Assembly: GCF_000745345.1 (NCBI RefSeq)
Contig: NZ_JQNR01000005.1
Location: 4,216,001 to 4,280,000 of the forward strand
DNA from: Actinacidiphila yeochonensis CN732
Lineage (GTDB): Bacteria; Actinomycetota; Actinomycetes; Streptomycetales; Streptomycetaceae
DNA length: 64,000 nt
Direction: 5' to 3'
Shown here: piece after piece, positions 1 to 8,473 of the stretch
How the letters are laid out: every line of letters begins with the position of its first letter
Numbering within the stretch: the first letter of the stretch is position 1
Program-made: the position numbers and the translations under genes
The notes under the pieces: generated by a model
What the model saw: the letters and a program-made list of their open reading frames with translations, nothing else
The model's database searches: none
Told to the model about the DNA's origin: nothing

Positions 1-493
1 GACCAATCAACCTCGCGGGCAATGCGGCAGCCCACCCGTCCGACCCCTCCGACGGCCTCCGCCTCGTACGCCGCCCCGTCACGCCCTCCGGGTGCCTGCC
101 GGGCGCCGCGCTCCTCCGCGGCCCCTGCCGCGTGGAGCCCGCCCGGGAGGCAGGGCGGGTGGCGAGCCTTCGCCCGCTCGGCGCGGTGGTTCGGCAGGTC
201 GGCGGCCATGGGCGACCCGTCGGCCCGCGCGTGGGTCCGGCGCCGGCGCCGACCGTCGAGGTGACCTTCGACCGCCTCCGGGCCATCGGCGGTGACCCGC
301 CTGCCTTCGCCGCACGCGCCGAGACATCGGAGGACTGTGTGCGGCGTCTGCGCGTTCGAGCGTCGCCGCAGTTCGGGCAGGGCCGGCTCGTGGGCACGGC
401 CCGCCACGGGGAGGGACCGCCGCTGCTCCTGGCGCCGTGCCTGGCGGAGCGTCACCGCGCGGCGCCGGTCGGGCGTTGAGCGATGATGGACCG
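1..493. other. Unassigned left-edge region
   Basis: Several overlapping frames are open here only because of the high G+C content. None shows a family motif, a convincing ribosome binding site and codon bias together. It could include the decayed end of a gene lying left of the window, but nothing supports a specific call. Confidence 0.4.
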
Positions 494-916
494 ATGAGCG
501 AACGGTTCCGCACACAGGAGATCCAGGTACGCACCGGCGACCAGGAGGTCGTGGTGGACCTCACCGGCACGTGCGAGGCGTTCCTCGCCGACGCCGCCTC
601 CGGCCGGGACGGACTCCTGAACGTGTTCGTCCCGCATGCCACCGCCGGGATCGCCGTCATCGAGACGGGCGCGGGCAGCGACGACGACCTGCTCGCCGCC
701 CTGCGCGACCTGCTGCCGGCCGACGACCGGTGGCGCCACCGGCACGGCCCGCGCGGCCACGGGCGCGACCACGTGCTGCCCGCGGTGGTCCCCCCGCACG
801 CCACCCTCCCCGTCCTCCGAGGGCGGCTGGAGCTGGGCACCTGGCAGTCCGTGGTGCTGGTCGACACCAACGTGGCCAACCACGACCGCAAGGTCCGGTT
901 GAGCTTCCTCGGCTGA
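494..916 (+). CDS. YjbQ/UPF0047 family protein
   Basis: The 140-residue product has the marks of the YjbQ (UPF0047) family, small beta-sandwich proteins that form trimers. Some members show weak thiamine-phosphate synthase activity, but the cellular role is unsettled. Visible marks are HATAGIAV (about residues 47-54), a histidine-rich HGRDHV segment (about 89-94) that would line the family's active-site pocket, and LGTWQSVVLVDT near residue 115. Length is normal for the family. The ATG at 494 is preferred over upstream in-frame codons because similarity begins right after it. The gene stands alone; its neighbour downstream is transcribed towards it. Confidence 0.88.
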   Translation: MSERFRTQEIQVRTGDQEVVVDLTGTCEAFLADAASGRDGLLNVFVPHATAGIAVIETGAGSDDDLLAALRDLLPADDRWRHRHGPRGHGRDHVLPAVVPPHATLPVLRGRLELGTWQSVVLVDTNVANHDRKVRLSFLG

Positions 917-1002
917 GCCCTGGTGCGGCCGGTCACGGGGGCGACCCGTCCGGCCGGGCGGGAATGCGGCGGCGGAAGGCGGCCCGGGGTGTTCGCCGCG
1001 CC

Positions 1003-1637
1003 TCAGCGCGAGCCGTCGGACCCGCCGCCGGCCGGACCGATGCCGCTCTCGGCGTTCCCCGTGCCGCCGGCCGCCTCCTCCAGGCAGTCGAGCAGCTCGT
1101 CCACCAGGTGCCCGGGCAGGGTGCGGACGGCCGACCCCTCACTGAGATGGCCGGCGTACGCCAGGTCCGCGGCGCCGTGCGCGGTGGCCTGGACCAGCGC
1201 GGCCAGCCTGGCCGGGTCACCCGCGGGCAGGCAGCCCGCCCGCTGCGCCTCGGTGACGACCCGCAGCCATTCGCCCCGTACGGCCTCCGCCGCCGACCGC
1301 AGCTCGGGCGCGGCCCCGGCCCAGCGGCCGAAGACCAGCTTGAAGCGGGCCGGATGCGACAGCGCCCAGGACACGTAGGCGCGGGCGACCGCGTGCAGGG
1401 CCGCGCTCGGCCCTCGGCCCGGCGGGCGGCGGCCGCCATCCGGCGCGCCCGGTCGGACAGCTCGCGGGCGGCCACCGCCGACAGCAGGGCCTCCTTGTCG
1501 GCGAAGTGCTTGTAGGGGGCGTTGTGGGAAACCCCCGCCAGGCGGCCCACCTCCCGCAGGGTCACCGCCTCCGCGTCGCCGGCGTCCAGCAGCTGGGTGG
1601 CCGCCGCGACCAGGGCCTCCCGCGTATCGCCGCGCAT
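1003..1637 (-). pseudogene. TetR-family regulator broken by a one-base frameshift
   Basis: The N-terminal part, read from ATG 1637, is a clear TetR helix-turn-helix: TLREVGRLAGVSHNAPYKHF followed by ADKEALLSAV. After about ARRAEG the frame is lost. The adjacent frame then carries the expected ligand domain (ALHAVARAYVSWALSHPARF onward, with GHLVDELLD near the end) to a stop at 1003. The span is 635 bases, one short of 212 codons, which fits a single deleted base near 1405-1425, where a GG run would be GGG. This is either a sequencing or assembly error in an intact roughly 211-aa repressor or a fresh pseudogene. The lack of other damage favours error. A target is not obvious. Confidence 0.82.
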
Positions 1638-1744
1638 GAAACCGATGGTAACGCGGTTGGCGCCGCCACCAGGGCGGCCCTTTGACGGCTGACGACGTCG
1701 CCCCGAAACGGCCTGCCGGACACGGTGGTTGAGAACGCGTGGGC

Positions 1745-1876
1745 GGGTGCGGAGTCCGGCAGCGTGCCCCCGTCGATCGGGTGCGGAGTCCGGCAGCGTG
1801 CCCCCGTCGATCGGGTGCGGAGTCCGGCGGTGGGAACGGTTGGATCGGGTGCGGAGTCCGGCGGCGTGCCCCCGTG
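1745..1876. repeat. 34-bp tandem repeat, four copies
   Basis: Copies of a unit beginning GGGTGCGGAGTCCGGC start at 1745, 1779, 1813 and 1847, a strict 34-bp period. The first two copies are nearly identical through GCGTGCCCCCGTCGATC; the third diverges in its second half and the fourth in its tail. The array lies between the TetR start and the end of the ligase gene, outside any credible gene. Confidence 0.9.
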
Positions 1877-1931
1877 GGCGGGCACCGGTCCGGCAGACGG
1901 GAGGGCACGGGCGGACCGGGCATCCGCCCGG

Positions 1932-2996
1932 TCAGCCGCCGCCCAGCACCCGATCCAGGTCGTAGCCGACCGGCTCCTCCAACTGCGCGTACGTACAGCT
2001 CTCCGGTGCCCGGTCGGGGCGCCACCGCCTGAACTGCGCGGTGTGCCGGAAACGGTCGCCCTGCATGTGGTCGTAGCCGACCTCCACCACCCGTTCGGGA
2101 CGCAGCGGCACCCACGAAAGGTCCTTCCCCCCGGTCCACCGGCTCGGGCCGCCCGGCAGCCGCCCCCCTGCCTGCCCCTCCTCGCTGGCCCACTCCTGCC
2201 ACGGGTGGCCCCGGGCCGACTCCATCCGCAACGGCTCCAGCTCCGCCCACAGCTCCCGGCGGCGGGCCATCGGGAAGGACGCGGCCACTCCGACGTGCTG
2301 GAGCCGGCCGGTCGCGTCGTGCAGCCCCAGCAGCAGCGAGCCGAGCACGGGACCGCTCTTGTGCTGCCGCATCCCGGCCACCACGCAGTCGGCGGTCCGC
2401 TCGTGCTTGACCTTCACCATGGCCCGCGCCCCCGGCCGGTACGGCAGGTCGGGAGGCTTGGCCACCACGCCGTCCAGGCCGGCGCCCTCGAACCGGGCGA
2501 ACCACTCGCGGGCCAGCTCCAGGTCGTCGGTGACGGAGGTGAGGTGCACCGGCGGGGTGGAGCCGGCCAGCGCCTGCTCCAGCCGCTGCCGCCGCTCCGC
2601 CTGGGGGGCGTCCATCAGGGAGGAGTCGCCGAGGGCCAGCAGGTCGAAGGCGACGAAGGCGGCCGGCGTCTCCCCGGCCAGCCGGCGCACCCGGGAGGCG
2701 GCCGGGTGGATGCGTTCCAGCAGCGCCTCGAAGTCCAGCCGGCCCTCCCGCGCCACGACGATCTCGCCGTCCAGCACGCAGCGCCCGGGTACCCGCTCCC
2801 GCAGCGCCTCGACCACCTCGGGGAAGTAGCGGGTGAGCGTCCTTCCGGTGCGGCTGCCCAGCTCGACCTCGTCGCCGTCCCGGAAGACGATCGCCCGGAA
2901 CCCGTCCCACTTCGGCTCGTACAGCATGCCGGGCGGCACCTCGGTCGCCGACTTCGCCAGCATCGGCGCCACGGGCGGCATCACGGGAAGGTCCAT
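1932..2996 (-). CDS. ATP-dependent DNA ligase, LigC/LigD-ligase type
   Basis: The 354-residue product is a stand-alone ATP-dependent DNA ligase that seals nicks through an enzyme-adenylate. The adenylation motif I is EPKWDGFR with the nucleotidyl lysine at residue 29. CVLDGEIVV (motif III region), DGVVAKPPDLPYRPG (motif IV region) and MVKVKH (motif V) follow in order, then an OB-fold C-terminal domain. The start is the ATG at 2996, just before PVAPMLAKSA, the usual N terminus of LigD-type ligase domains. It is divergent from a LigD-type polymerase gene 162 bp away, so the two probably form a split repair pair. No Ku gene is in the window, so a role in end joining is inferred only. Confidence 0.92.
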   Translation of the reverse strand: MDLPVMPPVAPMLAKSATEVPPGMLYEPKWDGFRAIVFRDGDEVELGSRTGRTLTRYFPEVVEALRERVPGRCVLDGEIVVAREGRLDFEALLERIHPAASRVRRLAGETPAAFVAFDLLALGDSSLMDAPQAERRQRLEQALAGSTPPVHLTSVTDDLELAREWFARFEGAGLDGVVAKPPDLPYRPGARAMVKVKHERTADCVVAGMRQHKSGPVLGSLLLGLHDATGRLQHVGVAASFPMARRRELWAELEPLRMESARGHPWQEWASEEGQAGGRLPGGPSRWTGGKDLSWVPLRPERVVEVGYDHMQGDRFRHTAQFRRWRPDRAPESCTYAQLEEPVGYDLDRVLGGG

Positions 2997-3158
2997 GCCC
3001 GGATTGTCCGTCCGGCCGCCGCGAGCCGCCCCCGGAACGCCGCCGCCGCCCCGCTGCCCGCCCCGCCCCCGCCCCCGGCGGCACGCCCGCGTGGCACCGG
3101 CCGCCCGGACACCGCTGCCGCCGCGCGCGGCCGGGGGATGCGGCCTAGCGTGAGGGGC

Positions 3159-4163
3159 ATGGCACAGGCGCTGGAGCTGACGGTCGGGGAGCGGACGGTC
3201 CGCGTGACCCACCCCGACAAGGTCTACTTCCCGCAGCGCGGGTTCACCAAGGCCGACGTGGTGCGCTACTACGCCGCGGTCGGCGACGGCATCCTGCGCG
3301 TGCTGCGGGACCGGCCCACCACCCTGGAGCGGTACCCCGAAGGCGTCGAAGGGGAGTCGTTCTTCCAGAAGCGCGCCCCGAAGAACCTGCCCGACTGGAT
3401 TCCCACCGGCCGGATCTTCTTCCCCAGCGGCCGGCACGCCGACGAGATCTGCCCCACCGAGCCGGCCGCCGTCGCCTGGGCGGCGAACCTGGGCTGCCTC
3501 ACCTTCCACCCGTGGCCGGTGCGCCGGTTCGACACGGAGCACCCCGACGAACTGCGCATCGACCTCGACCCGCAGCCCGGCACCGGCTACGCGGACGCCG
3601 TCCGCGCCGCCCTGGAACTGCGCGAGGTCCTCGAAAGCCTCGGTCTGGCCGGGTGGCCGAAGACCTCCGGCGGCCGCGGCCTGCACGTCTTCGTGCCCAT
3701 CGCCCCCGAATGGACGTTCACGCAGGTCCGCAGGTCCGCCATCGCGGTGGCCCGCGAACTGGAGCGGCGCGCCCCCGAGCGGATCACCACTGCCTGGTGG
3801 AAGGAGGAGCGGGGCGAGAAGATCTTCGTGGACTACAACCAGACCGCCCGCGACCGCACCATCGCCTGCGCCTACTCGGTCCGGCCCCGCCCGCATGCCC
3901 CCGTCTCCGCGCCCCTGACCTGGGACGAGGTGCCGGACGCGGTCCCGGAGGACTTCGACCTGGCCACCATGCCCGCCCGCTACGAGCGGGTCGGCGACCT
4001 GCACGCCGACATGGACCGGCACGCCTTCCGGCTGGACGCCGCCCTGGACCTGGCCGCCCGCGACGAGCGCGAGCACGGACTCGGCGACCTCCCCTACCCG
4101 CCCGACCACCCCAAGATGGAGGGCGAGCCGAAACGGGTCCAACCCAGCCGCGCCCGCAAGTAG
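3159..4163 (+). CDS. LigD-type primase-polymerase (Pol domain) protein
   Basis: The 334-residue product is a stand-alone LigD polymerase domain of the archaeo-eukaryotic primase superfamily. In bacterial NHEJ, and in other repair, this domain adds nucleotides, often ribonucleotides, at breaks. Metal-binding acidic residues are visible as LRIDLDPQPG (DLD near residue 134), with a third aspartate in FVDYNQTARD (near 226). TSGGRGLHVFVP is the conserved nucleotide-binding stretch near 170. The opening LTVGERTVRVTHPDKVYFP is typical of the family. The ATG at 3159 gives the standard length. It lacks the ligase and nuclease domains of full LigD; the ligase function is supplied by the divergent neighbour. 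Confidence 0.92.
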   Translation: MAQALELTVGERTVRVTHPDKVYFPQRGFTKADVVRYYAAVGDGILRVLRDRPTTLERYPEGVEGESFFQKRAPKNLPDWIPTGRIFFPSGRHADEICPTEPAAVAWAANLGCLTFHPWPVRRFDTEHPDELRIDLDPQPGTGYADAVRAALELREVLESLGLAGWPKTSGGRGLHVFVPIAPEWTFTQVRRSAIAVARELERRAPERITTAWWKEERGEKIFVDYNQTARDRTIACAYSVRPRPHAPVSAPLTWDEVPDAVPEDFDLATMPARYERVGDLHADMDRHAFRLDAALDLAARDEREHGLGDLPYPPDHPKMEGEPKRVQPSRARK

Positions 4164-4461
4164 CCGCCCCCCGGCGGGGCCGTACCGCGGGGGTGCGGGG
4201 CCTCCCCGCCGCTCGGACCGGGTCCGGGGCGCACCGGGCGGCACCCGCACCAGAGCGAGGGCACGGAGACGGGCCTTGGCGCGGGTGGCCGAATTCCTCA
4301 CCCCCGTCGTGCCCCCGTCGGGTGCTTCGGCCGGGGGCGGGGGTTGAGGTCCTCCGGACGGCGGTTGCCCGCAGGACCGCCGCGGTGCGGTAGCCAGGGA
4401 CTGCTGATCCCCGGATAACAAGGGCATTCATCCGGGCGGCCGGGCGCACCATGATCGGGTC

Positions 4462-5364
4462 ATGGACGAAACGAATCCGCGGGGCAAGCTCGCCGTCGTC
4501 ACGGGTGGCAGCGACGGCATCGGGCTCGGCCTGGCTCGCAGCCTCGCCCGGGCCGGCGTCGAGGTCATCATCCCGGTACGCAACGCGGCGAAGGGGCAGG
4601 CCGCGCTGGAGAGGATCGGGGGCAGGTCCTCCGTGCGGACGCTCGACCTCGCGTCGCTGGCCTCGGTCGCCGCATTGGCCGACCGCCTGAACGACGAGGG
4701 CCGGCCGATCGACATCCTCGTCAACAACGCCGCCGTCATGACGCCGCCGACCCGGCACACCACCGCCGACGGCTTCGAGCTGCAGTTCGGCACCAACTAC
4801 CTGGGGCACTTCAGCCTGGTCGCCCGGATCCTGCCGTTGCTGATCGCCGGCCGCGCCCGGGTCACCACCCAGTCCGCCCTGGCCGCCGCGCTGGCCCGCC
4901 GGATGAACTGGGCGGACCTGCAGTTCGAGCACGGGTACAAGCCCTGGCCTGCCTACAGCCAGTCGAAGCTGGCGACGATGCTCTTCGGCCTGGAGCTGGA
5001 CCGGCGCAGCCGCGCCAACGGCTGGGGCATCACCAGCAACGTCGCCCATCCCGGACTCACGCAGACCAACCTGCAGAAGGCGGGCCCGACCATGGGCGGC
5101 GCCAGGTCGCAGTTCGACGCGGCGTTCCGGCTCCTCGCCCCGCTCGGCTGGCCCGTCCAGAGGATCGAGGGCGGCCTGCGCCCCGCGCTCCACGCGGCGA
5201 CCAGCCCCGCTGCCGAGGGCGGCCGCTTCTACGGCCCCCGCGGCCTGGGGCACCTCACCGGCGCCGCCGGCGAGGAGAGGGTCTACCGCTCCGCCCGAGC
5301 CCCCGAGGAGGCAGCCCGGCTGTGGGACGTCTCCTGCGAGCTGGCCGGCGTCACGTTCGCCTGA
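4462..5364 (+). CDS. Short-chain dehydrogenase/reductase
   Basis: This 300-residue protein is a classical SDR with a Rossmann fold and NAD(P) cofactor. The glycine motif TGGSDGIG lies at residues 14-21, the NNAAV motif near 88, and the catalytic YSQSK (Tyr-x-x-x-Lys) near 164. The catalytic serine position is probably in [10 protein letters not shown]. The extra [16 protein letters not shown] segment and overall length resemble retinol-dehydrogenase-like oxidoreductases. Its substrate cannot be read from the sequence. A MmyB-type regulator follows on the same strand 352 bp downstream; in actinomycetes such regulators often sit beside an SDR they control, so regulation by that neighbour is a reasonable inference. 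Confidence 0.88.
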   Translation: MDETNPRGKLAVVTGGSDGIGLGLARSLARAGVEVIIPVRNAAKGQAALERIGGRSSVRTLDLASLASVAALADRLNDEGRPIDILVNNAAVMTPPTRHTTADGFELQFGTNYLGHFSLVARILPLLIAGRARVTTQSALAAALARRMNWADLQFEHGYKPWPAYSQSKLATMLFGLELDRRSRANGWGITSNVAHPGLTQTNLQKAGPTMGGARSQFDAAFRLLAPLGWPVQRIEGGLRPALHAATSPAAEGGRFYGPRGLGHLTGAAGEERVYRSARAPEEAARLWDVSCELAGVTFA

Positions 5365-5716
5365 CGGCGACCACGCGCGGGCACAGGACAGCGGCCGGGC
5401 GGCCCCACGAGTCCGAACCGTCGTCAGGACACCGCCTGGCGGAGCCGCTCCGCCGCCTCTCGGTACACGGCGACCGGCCCCGGCCCCGGCGCCCGCGGCT
5501 GTTACGTCGGACGGGACCCACGGGCCCTTCCCACACGTCAGCGGAGCTCCCGCCGAGCAGCCCCCGGCACGGGAACGCCCTCCGGCACGGGAACGCCCGC
5601 CGCCGCGAGGACGCCCGGCGCGTCGGGGCGCCCGCCCCTGTCCGCCCCGCCCGACCCCCGTACACTCCCGTCCGCCCCCGCCTGAACCCGCCCGACCCGA
5701 GGCAAGGATCGCCGCG
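5365..5716. other. Intergenic region with an 18-bp direct repeat
   Basis: No gene is seen between the SDR and the regulator. CCGGCACGGGAACGCCC occurs at 5564-5580 and again at 5582-5598, an 18-bp-spaced direct pair about 120 bp before the regulator start. It could be a binding site or simple slippage. Confidence 0.5.
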
Positions 5717-6559
5717 ATGGACCGAGCCCAACTGGCCGACTTCCTGCGCACCCGGCGCGAGGTGCTGCAGCCCGAGGACGTCGGTCTGCCCCGCGGCCCC
5801 AGGCGGCGTACCCGCGGTCTGCGCCGCGAGGAGGTCGCCGGGCTGTGCGGGATGTCCACGGACTACTACACGCGCATCGAGCAGCGGCGCGGCCCGACCC
5901 CCTCCGAGCCGATGCTCGCCGCCATCGCCCGCGGTCTGCGCCTGTCGCTGGACGAGCGCGACCACCTCTTCCGCATGGCCGGCCACAGCACGCCCGGCCG
6001 CAGCCCGCACACCGACCACGTCTCACCCGGCATGATGCGCGTCCTGGACCGGCTGCAGGACACCCCGGCCCAGGTCATAGGCTCCCTGGCCGAGACGCTG
6101 GTCCAGACCCGTCCGGCCGTCGCGCTGGTCGGCAACGAGACCGACTACACCGGCATGGACCGCAGCCTGGTCTACCGCTGGTTCACCCACCCCCACGCGC
6201 GCCGCATCTTCCCCGAGGCCGACCACCTGACCCACAGCCGGATCTTCACCTCGGAGATGCGCGCCGTCTACTCACGCCATGGCAGCGACTCCCGCGCCGG
6301 CCGGATCGTGGACACCCTCCTCCAGCAGAGCGAGGAGTTCGCCGCGCTGTGGGGCGCCCACGAGATCGGCATCCGCCGCGAGGACGACAGGAAACGCATC
6401 CAGCACCCCGAACTCGGCCTCCTGGAACTGCACTGCCAGGTCCTCTTCGACGCCGACCAGTCCCAGACCCTCCTGGTCTACACCGCCACCCCCGGCACGG
6501 AGAGCCACGAGAAACTCAAGCTGCTCTCCGTCCTCGGCGACCGGCAGCCCCACATCTGA
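5717..6559 (+). CDS. XRE-family regulator with MmyB-like ligand domain
   Basis: The 280-residue protein has an N-terminal Cro/C1-type helix-turn-helix (about residues 8-75, including LRREEVAGLCGMSTDYYTRI) and a C-terminal MmyB-like domain that in solved relatives is PAS-like and binds fatty acid. This architecture is very common in Streptomyces, where many paralogues act as local regulators. The ATG at 5717 gives the expected start MDRAQLADFLRTRRE and lies a few bases after an AAGGA-type ribosome binding site. The preceding SDR is the likely target. Nothing is unusual in the reading frame. Confidence 0.9.
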   Translation: MDRAQLADFLRTRREVLQPEDVGLPRGPRRRTRGLRREEVAGLCGMSTDYYTRIEQRRGPTPSEPMLAAIARGLRLSLDERDHLFRMAGHSTPGRSPHTDHVSPGMMRVLDRLQDTPAQVIGSLAETLVQTRPAVALVGNETDYTGMDRSLVYRWFTHPHARRIFPEADHLTHSRIFTSEMRAVYSRHGSDSRAGRIVDTLLQQSEEFAALWGAHEIGIRREDDRKRIQHPELGLLELHCQVLFDADQSQTLLVYTATPGTESHEKLKLLSVLGDRQPHI

Positions 6560-7329
6560 CCCGCACCGGTCGGCGGGGGCGGGCCGCCCCAGGGTTCCCG
6601 TGCTCGCGATGCCCGGCAGTGCGGGCGCTGTGATGCGACGTCGACAAAGCGCCAGGGCGACACGCCGACGTCCTGCCCCGGCGGCCCGGCGGGGCGGCGC
6701 GACACGCCCGGTGCCCGACAGCCGTACGGCGGCGGTCCGCCGATGTCGTCGCACCCGGTCGCGGACGGGAGTCCGTGCGTCGCACGGCACTCGGGCATGT
6801 CATGGCCGGACCTGGTCGGGAGAATCGCCGACGGGGCCGCGTCAGGCGTGCGCCGGCGCGTTCTCGTTCCACCCGTGTCCTCGCGGCGCCGGCGTGTCGG
6901 CGCGTGCCGATGCGGTGCCGCGGCGCGCCGGAGCCGCCGAAGCGCGCCCCACCGCATCTGGCGGGCAGCCCGCGAGCCCGCCACGCGAGCACGGCGCCCA
7001 GCAGGACCCCGGCGGCCGCGCAAAAGGCCGTAGGAGGCCGGGAGAGGGCCGTGGGGCGACGGGGGGCCTACGGGTGCGGCCCGGCCGGATACGGGCCGTC
7101 TGACAGCCCCTGTGGCGTGTGGGAGCCCCGTACGAAAGGCGCGGGGGAGTTCCCTACGACCCGTGACGGTGCCGCACCATGCCACGTGCCGGCTCGATCC
7201 GGCCGTCGAGGCGCAGCTACTTCGGCTGTGCCGTCCTGGGCGCCGCCGACCGGGCAGGCCCGGGTGCGGTTCCTCGACGGAGCCCTCCGAGCGGGGTTCG
7301 CCAGGCCGCCTGGACGGACGCTCCAGGGC
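6560..7329. other. Gene-free region, 770 bp
   Basis: No frame on either strand shows a recognisable family with a credible start. On the minus strand near 6975-7030 one frame reads as a short hydrophobic stretch (AAAGVLLGAVLAWRA), which could be the tail of a decayed membrane protein. This is weak and is not called as a gene. Confidence 0.4.
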
Positions 7330-7917
7330 CTACGGGTGGACCGCCGCCGCGTGCCCCGGCTCGGCGGGGTCCGCCGCGTCCTCGGCGGCCGCGCGCGGCC
7401 CGGGCAGCGCGGCGGCGCCCGGCTCGCACTGCGGGTCGCGCTGTCCGGCCAGCATCTCGGCCAACTCCTCGACCAGCGGCAGCACCCGCGGCGCGACCCG
7501 CTCCCGCAGGGCGATCTCCGAGAGCGTCCGCAGCACTCCGGGCGCGCCGCCCACGCGCTGCACCACGTCCTCCAGGTGCGCGTGGTCGCGGGCGACCACC
7601 CGGGCCAGCAGGTCCCCGTCACCGGTGGTGGAGAACGCCTCCACCACCTCGGGCATCCCGTCCAGGGCGTCGGCCGCCTCGTCCAGCCGTCCCGGCTCGA
7701 CGTGGACGCGCACGAAGGCCAGCACCGGCAGCCCGAGTGCGGCGGGGGAGACGCGCGGTCCGACCGAGGCGATCACGCCCTCGCGTTCCAGCCGGTCCAG
7801 CCGCACCTGGAGGGTGCCGCGGGCCACACTCAGGATGCGGGCGTACTCGCGGACGCTGGTGCGCGGCTGCTGAAGGAGCAGCCGCAGAATGCGCGCGTCC
7901 AAGGCGTCGACGGGCAT
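7330..7917 (-). CDS. Lrp/AsnC family transcriptional regulator
   Basis: The 195-residue product has the AsnC helix-turn-helix at its N terminus (LDARILRLLLQQPRTSVREY, then ARILSVARGTLQVRLDRLE) followed by the alpha/beta RAM ligand domain (VLAFVRVHVEPGRLDEAADA onward, with the GDGDLLARVVARD strand). Such proteins sense amino acids or related effectors as dimers or octamers. The ATG at 7917 is preferred over upstream in-frame codons because the family begins directly with the helix. The C-terminal tail after about residue 160 is Ala/Pro rich and is longer than in typical members. It is divergent from the membrane protein gene at 8474. Confidence 0.88.
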   Translation of the reverse strand: MPVDALDARILRLLLQQPRTSVREYARILSVARGTLQVRLDRLEREGVIASVGPRVSPAALGLPVLAFVRVHVEPGRLDEAADALDGMPEVVEAFSTTGDGDLLARVVARDHAHLEDVVQRVGGAPGVLRTLSEIALRERVAPRVLPLVEELAEMLAGQRDPQCEPGAAALPGPRAAAEDAADPAEPGHAAAVHP

Positions 7918-8473
7918 GGGCCGTTGATCTTTCTCGCGGTGCGGGGCGTTGGCATATTCACCGTACCGACGGGCATCGCGCCGACGATCATTTCGAGCCA
8001 CCCGGGTGATCACCCCACGGTCACACCATGATCACCGAGCCGCCAACCCGCCGCTCCCGCACGCCTGCCACCGCTGCCGGCAGCGGTCCCCTCCCGCCGT
8101 GGCGGCCGGTATAAGGGCCGCCCGGAAAGCGCCCCCCGGAAAGTGCCGCCCGGAAAATCCGCCCGGGAGGGACGGTTCCCGCCCGCCGGCAAATCTTCGT
8201 AATGACGGGCACGAACAGGGGATCTGGCAATAGGCTCAGCCATCGCACGCGTCAGGAGCGCGTGCCGGCCCGTCCGTTCACCGGCCCGCCGAGGCACCGC
8301 GCGCACCGCGGCCCGGCCTCAGGCCGACCCGCGCGGGCCCCACGTCCCCCCGTCGGCGAGCCACGGGGGACGGCCGCCCCGAGCACTGCCGGGCGCGGCC
8401 GGCGAGGGGGACGGAGCGAAGCAGCCGCCACCCGCTGCGGCGGCACGGTATGAGGAACGAGGGGGGAATCCCA
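7918..8473. promoter_or_regulatory. Divergent intergenic region with three CCCGGAAA iterons
   Basis: The octamer CCCGGAAA is repeated at 8121, 8135 and 8149 with exact 14-bp spacing. A TATAAG hexamer lies just to the left (about 8111-8116). A further TAGGCT hexamer lies at 8231-8236. Sites arranged in phase like this between divergent genes look like a regulator-binding array, but the regulator is unknown. No small gene is evident. Confidence 0.45.

Noticed and set aside
79-936. 285-aa open frame antisense to the YjbQ gene
   Set aside because: It covers a recognised gene on the other strand, has no family motif, and arises from GC bias.
1745-1876. Possible CRISPR array
   Set aside because: The 34-bp units are contiguous with no spacers, and no cas genes are present.
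1003-3084. 693-aa minus-strand open frame spanning TetR and ligase genes
   Set aside because: It carries the frameshifted end of TetR but is otherwise an unrelated frame of the ligase gene.
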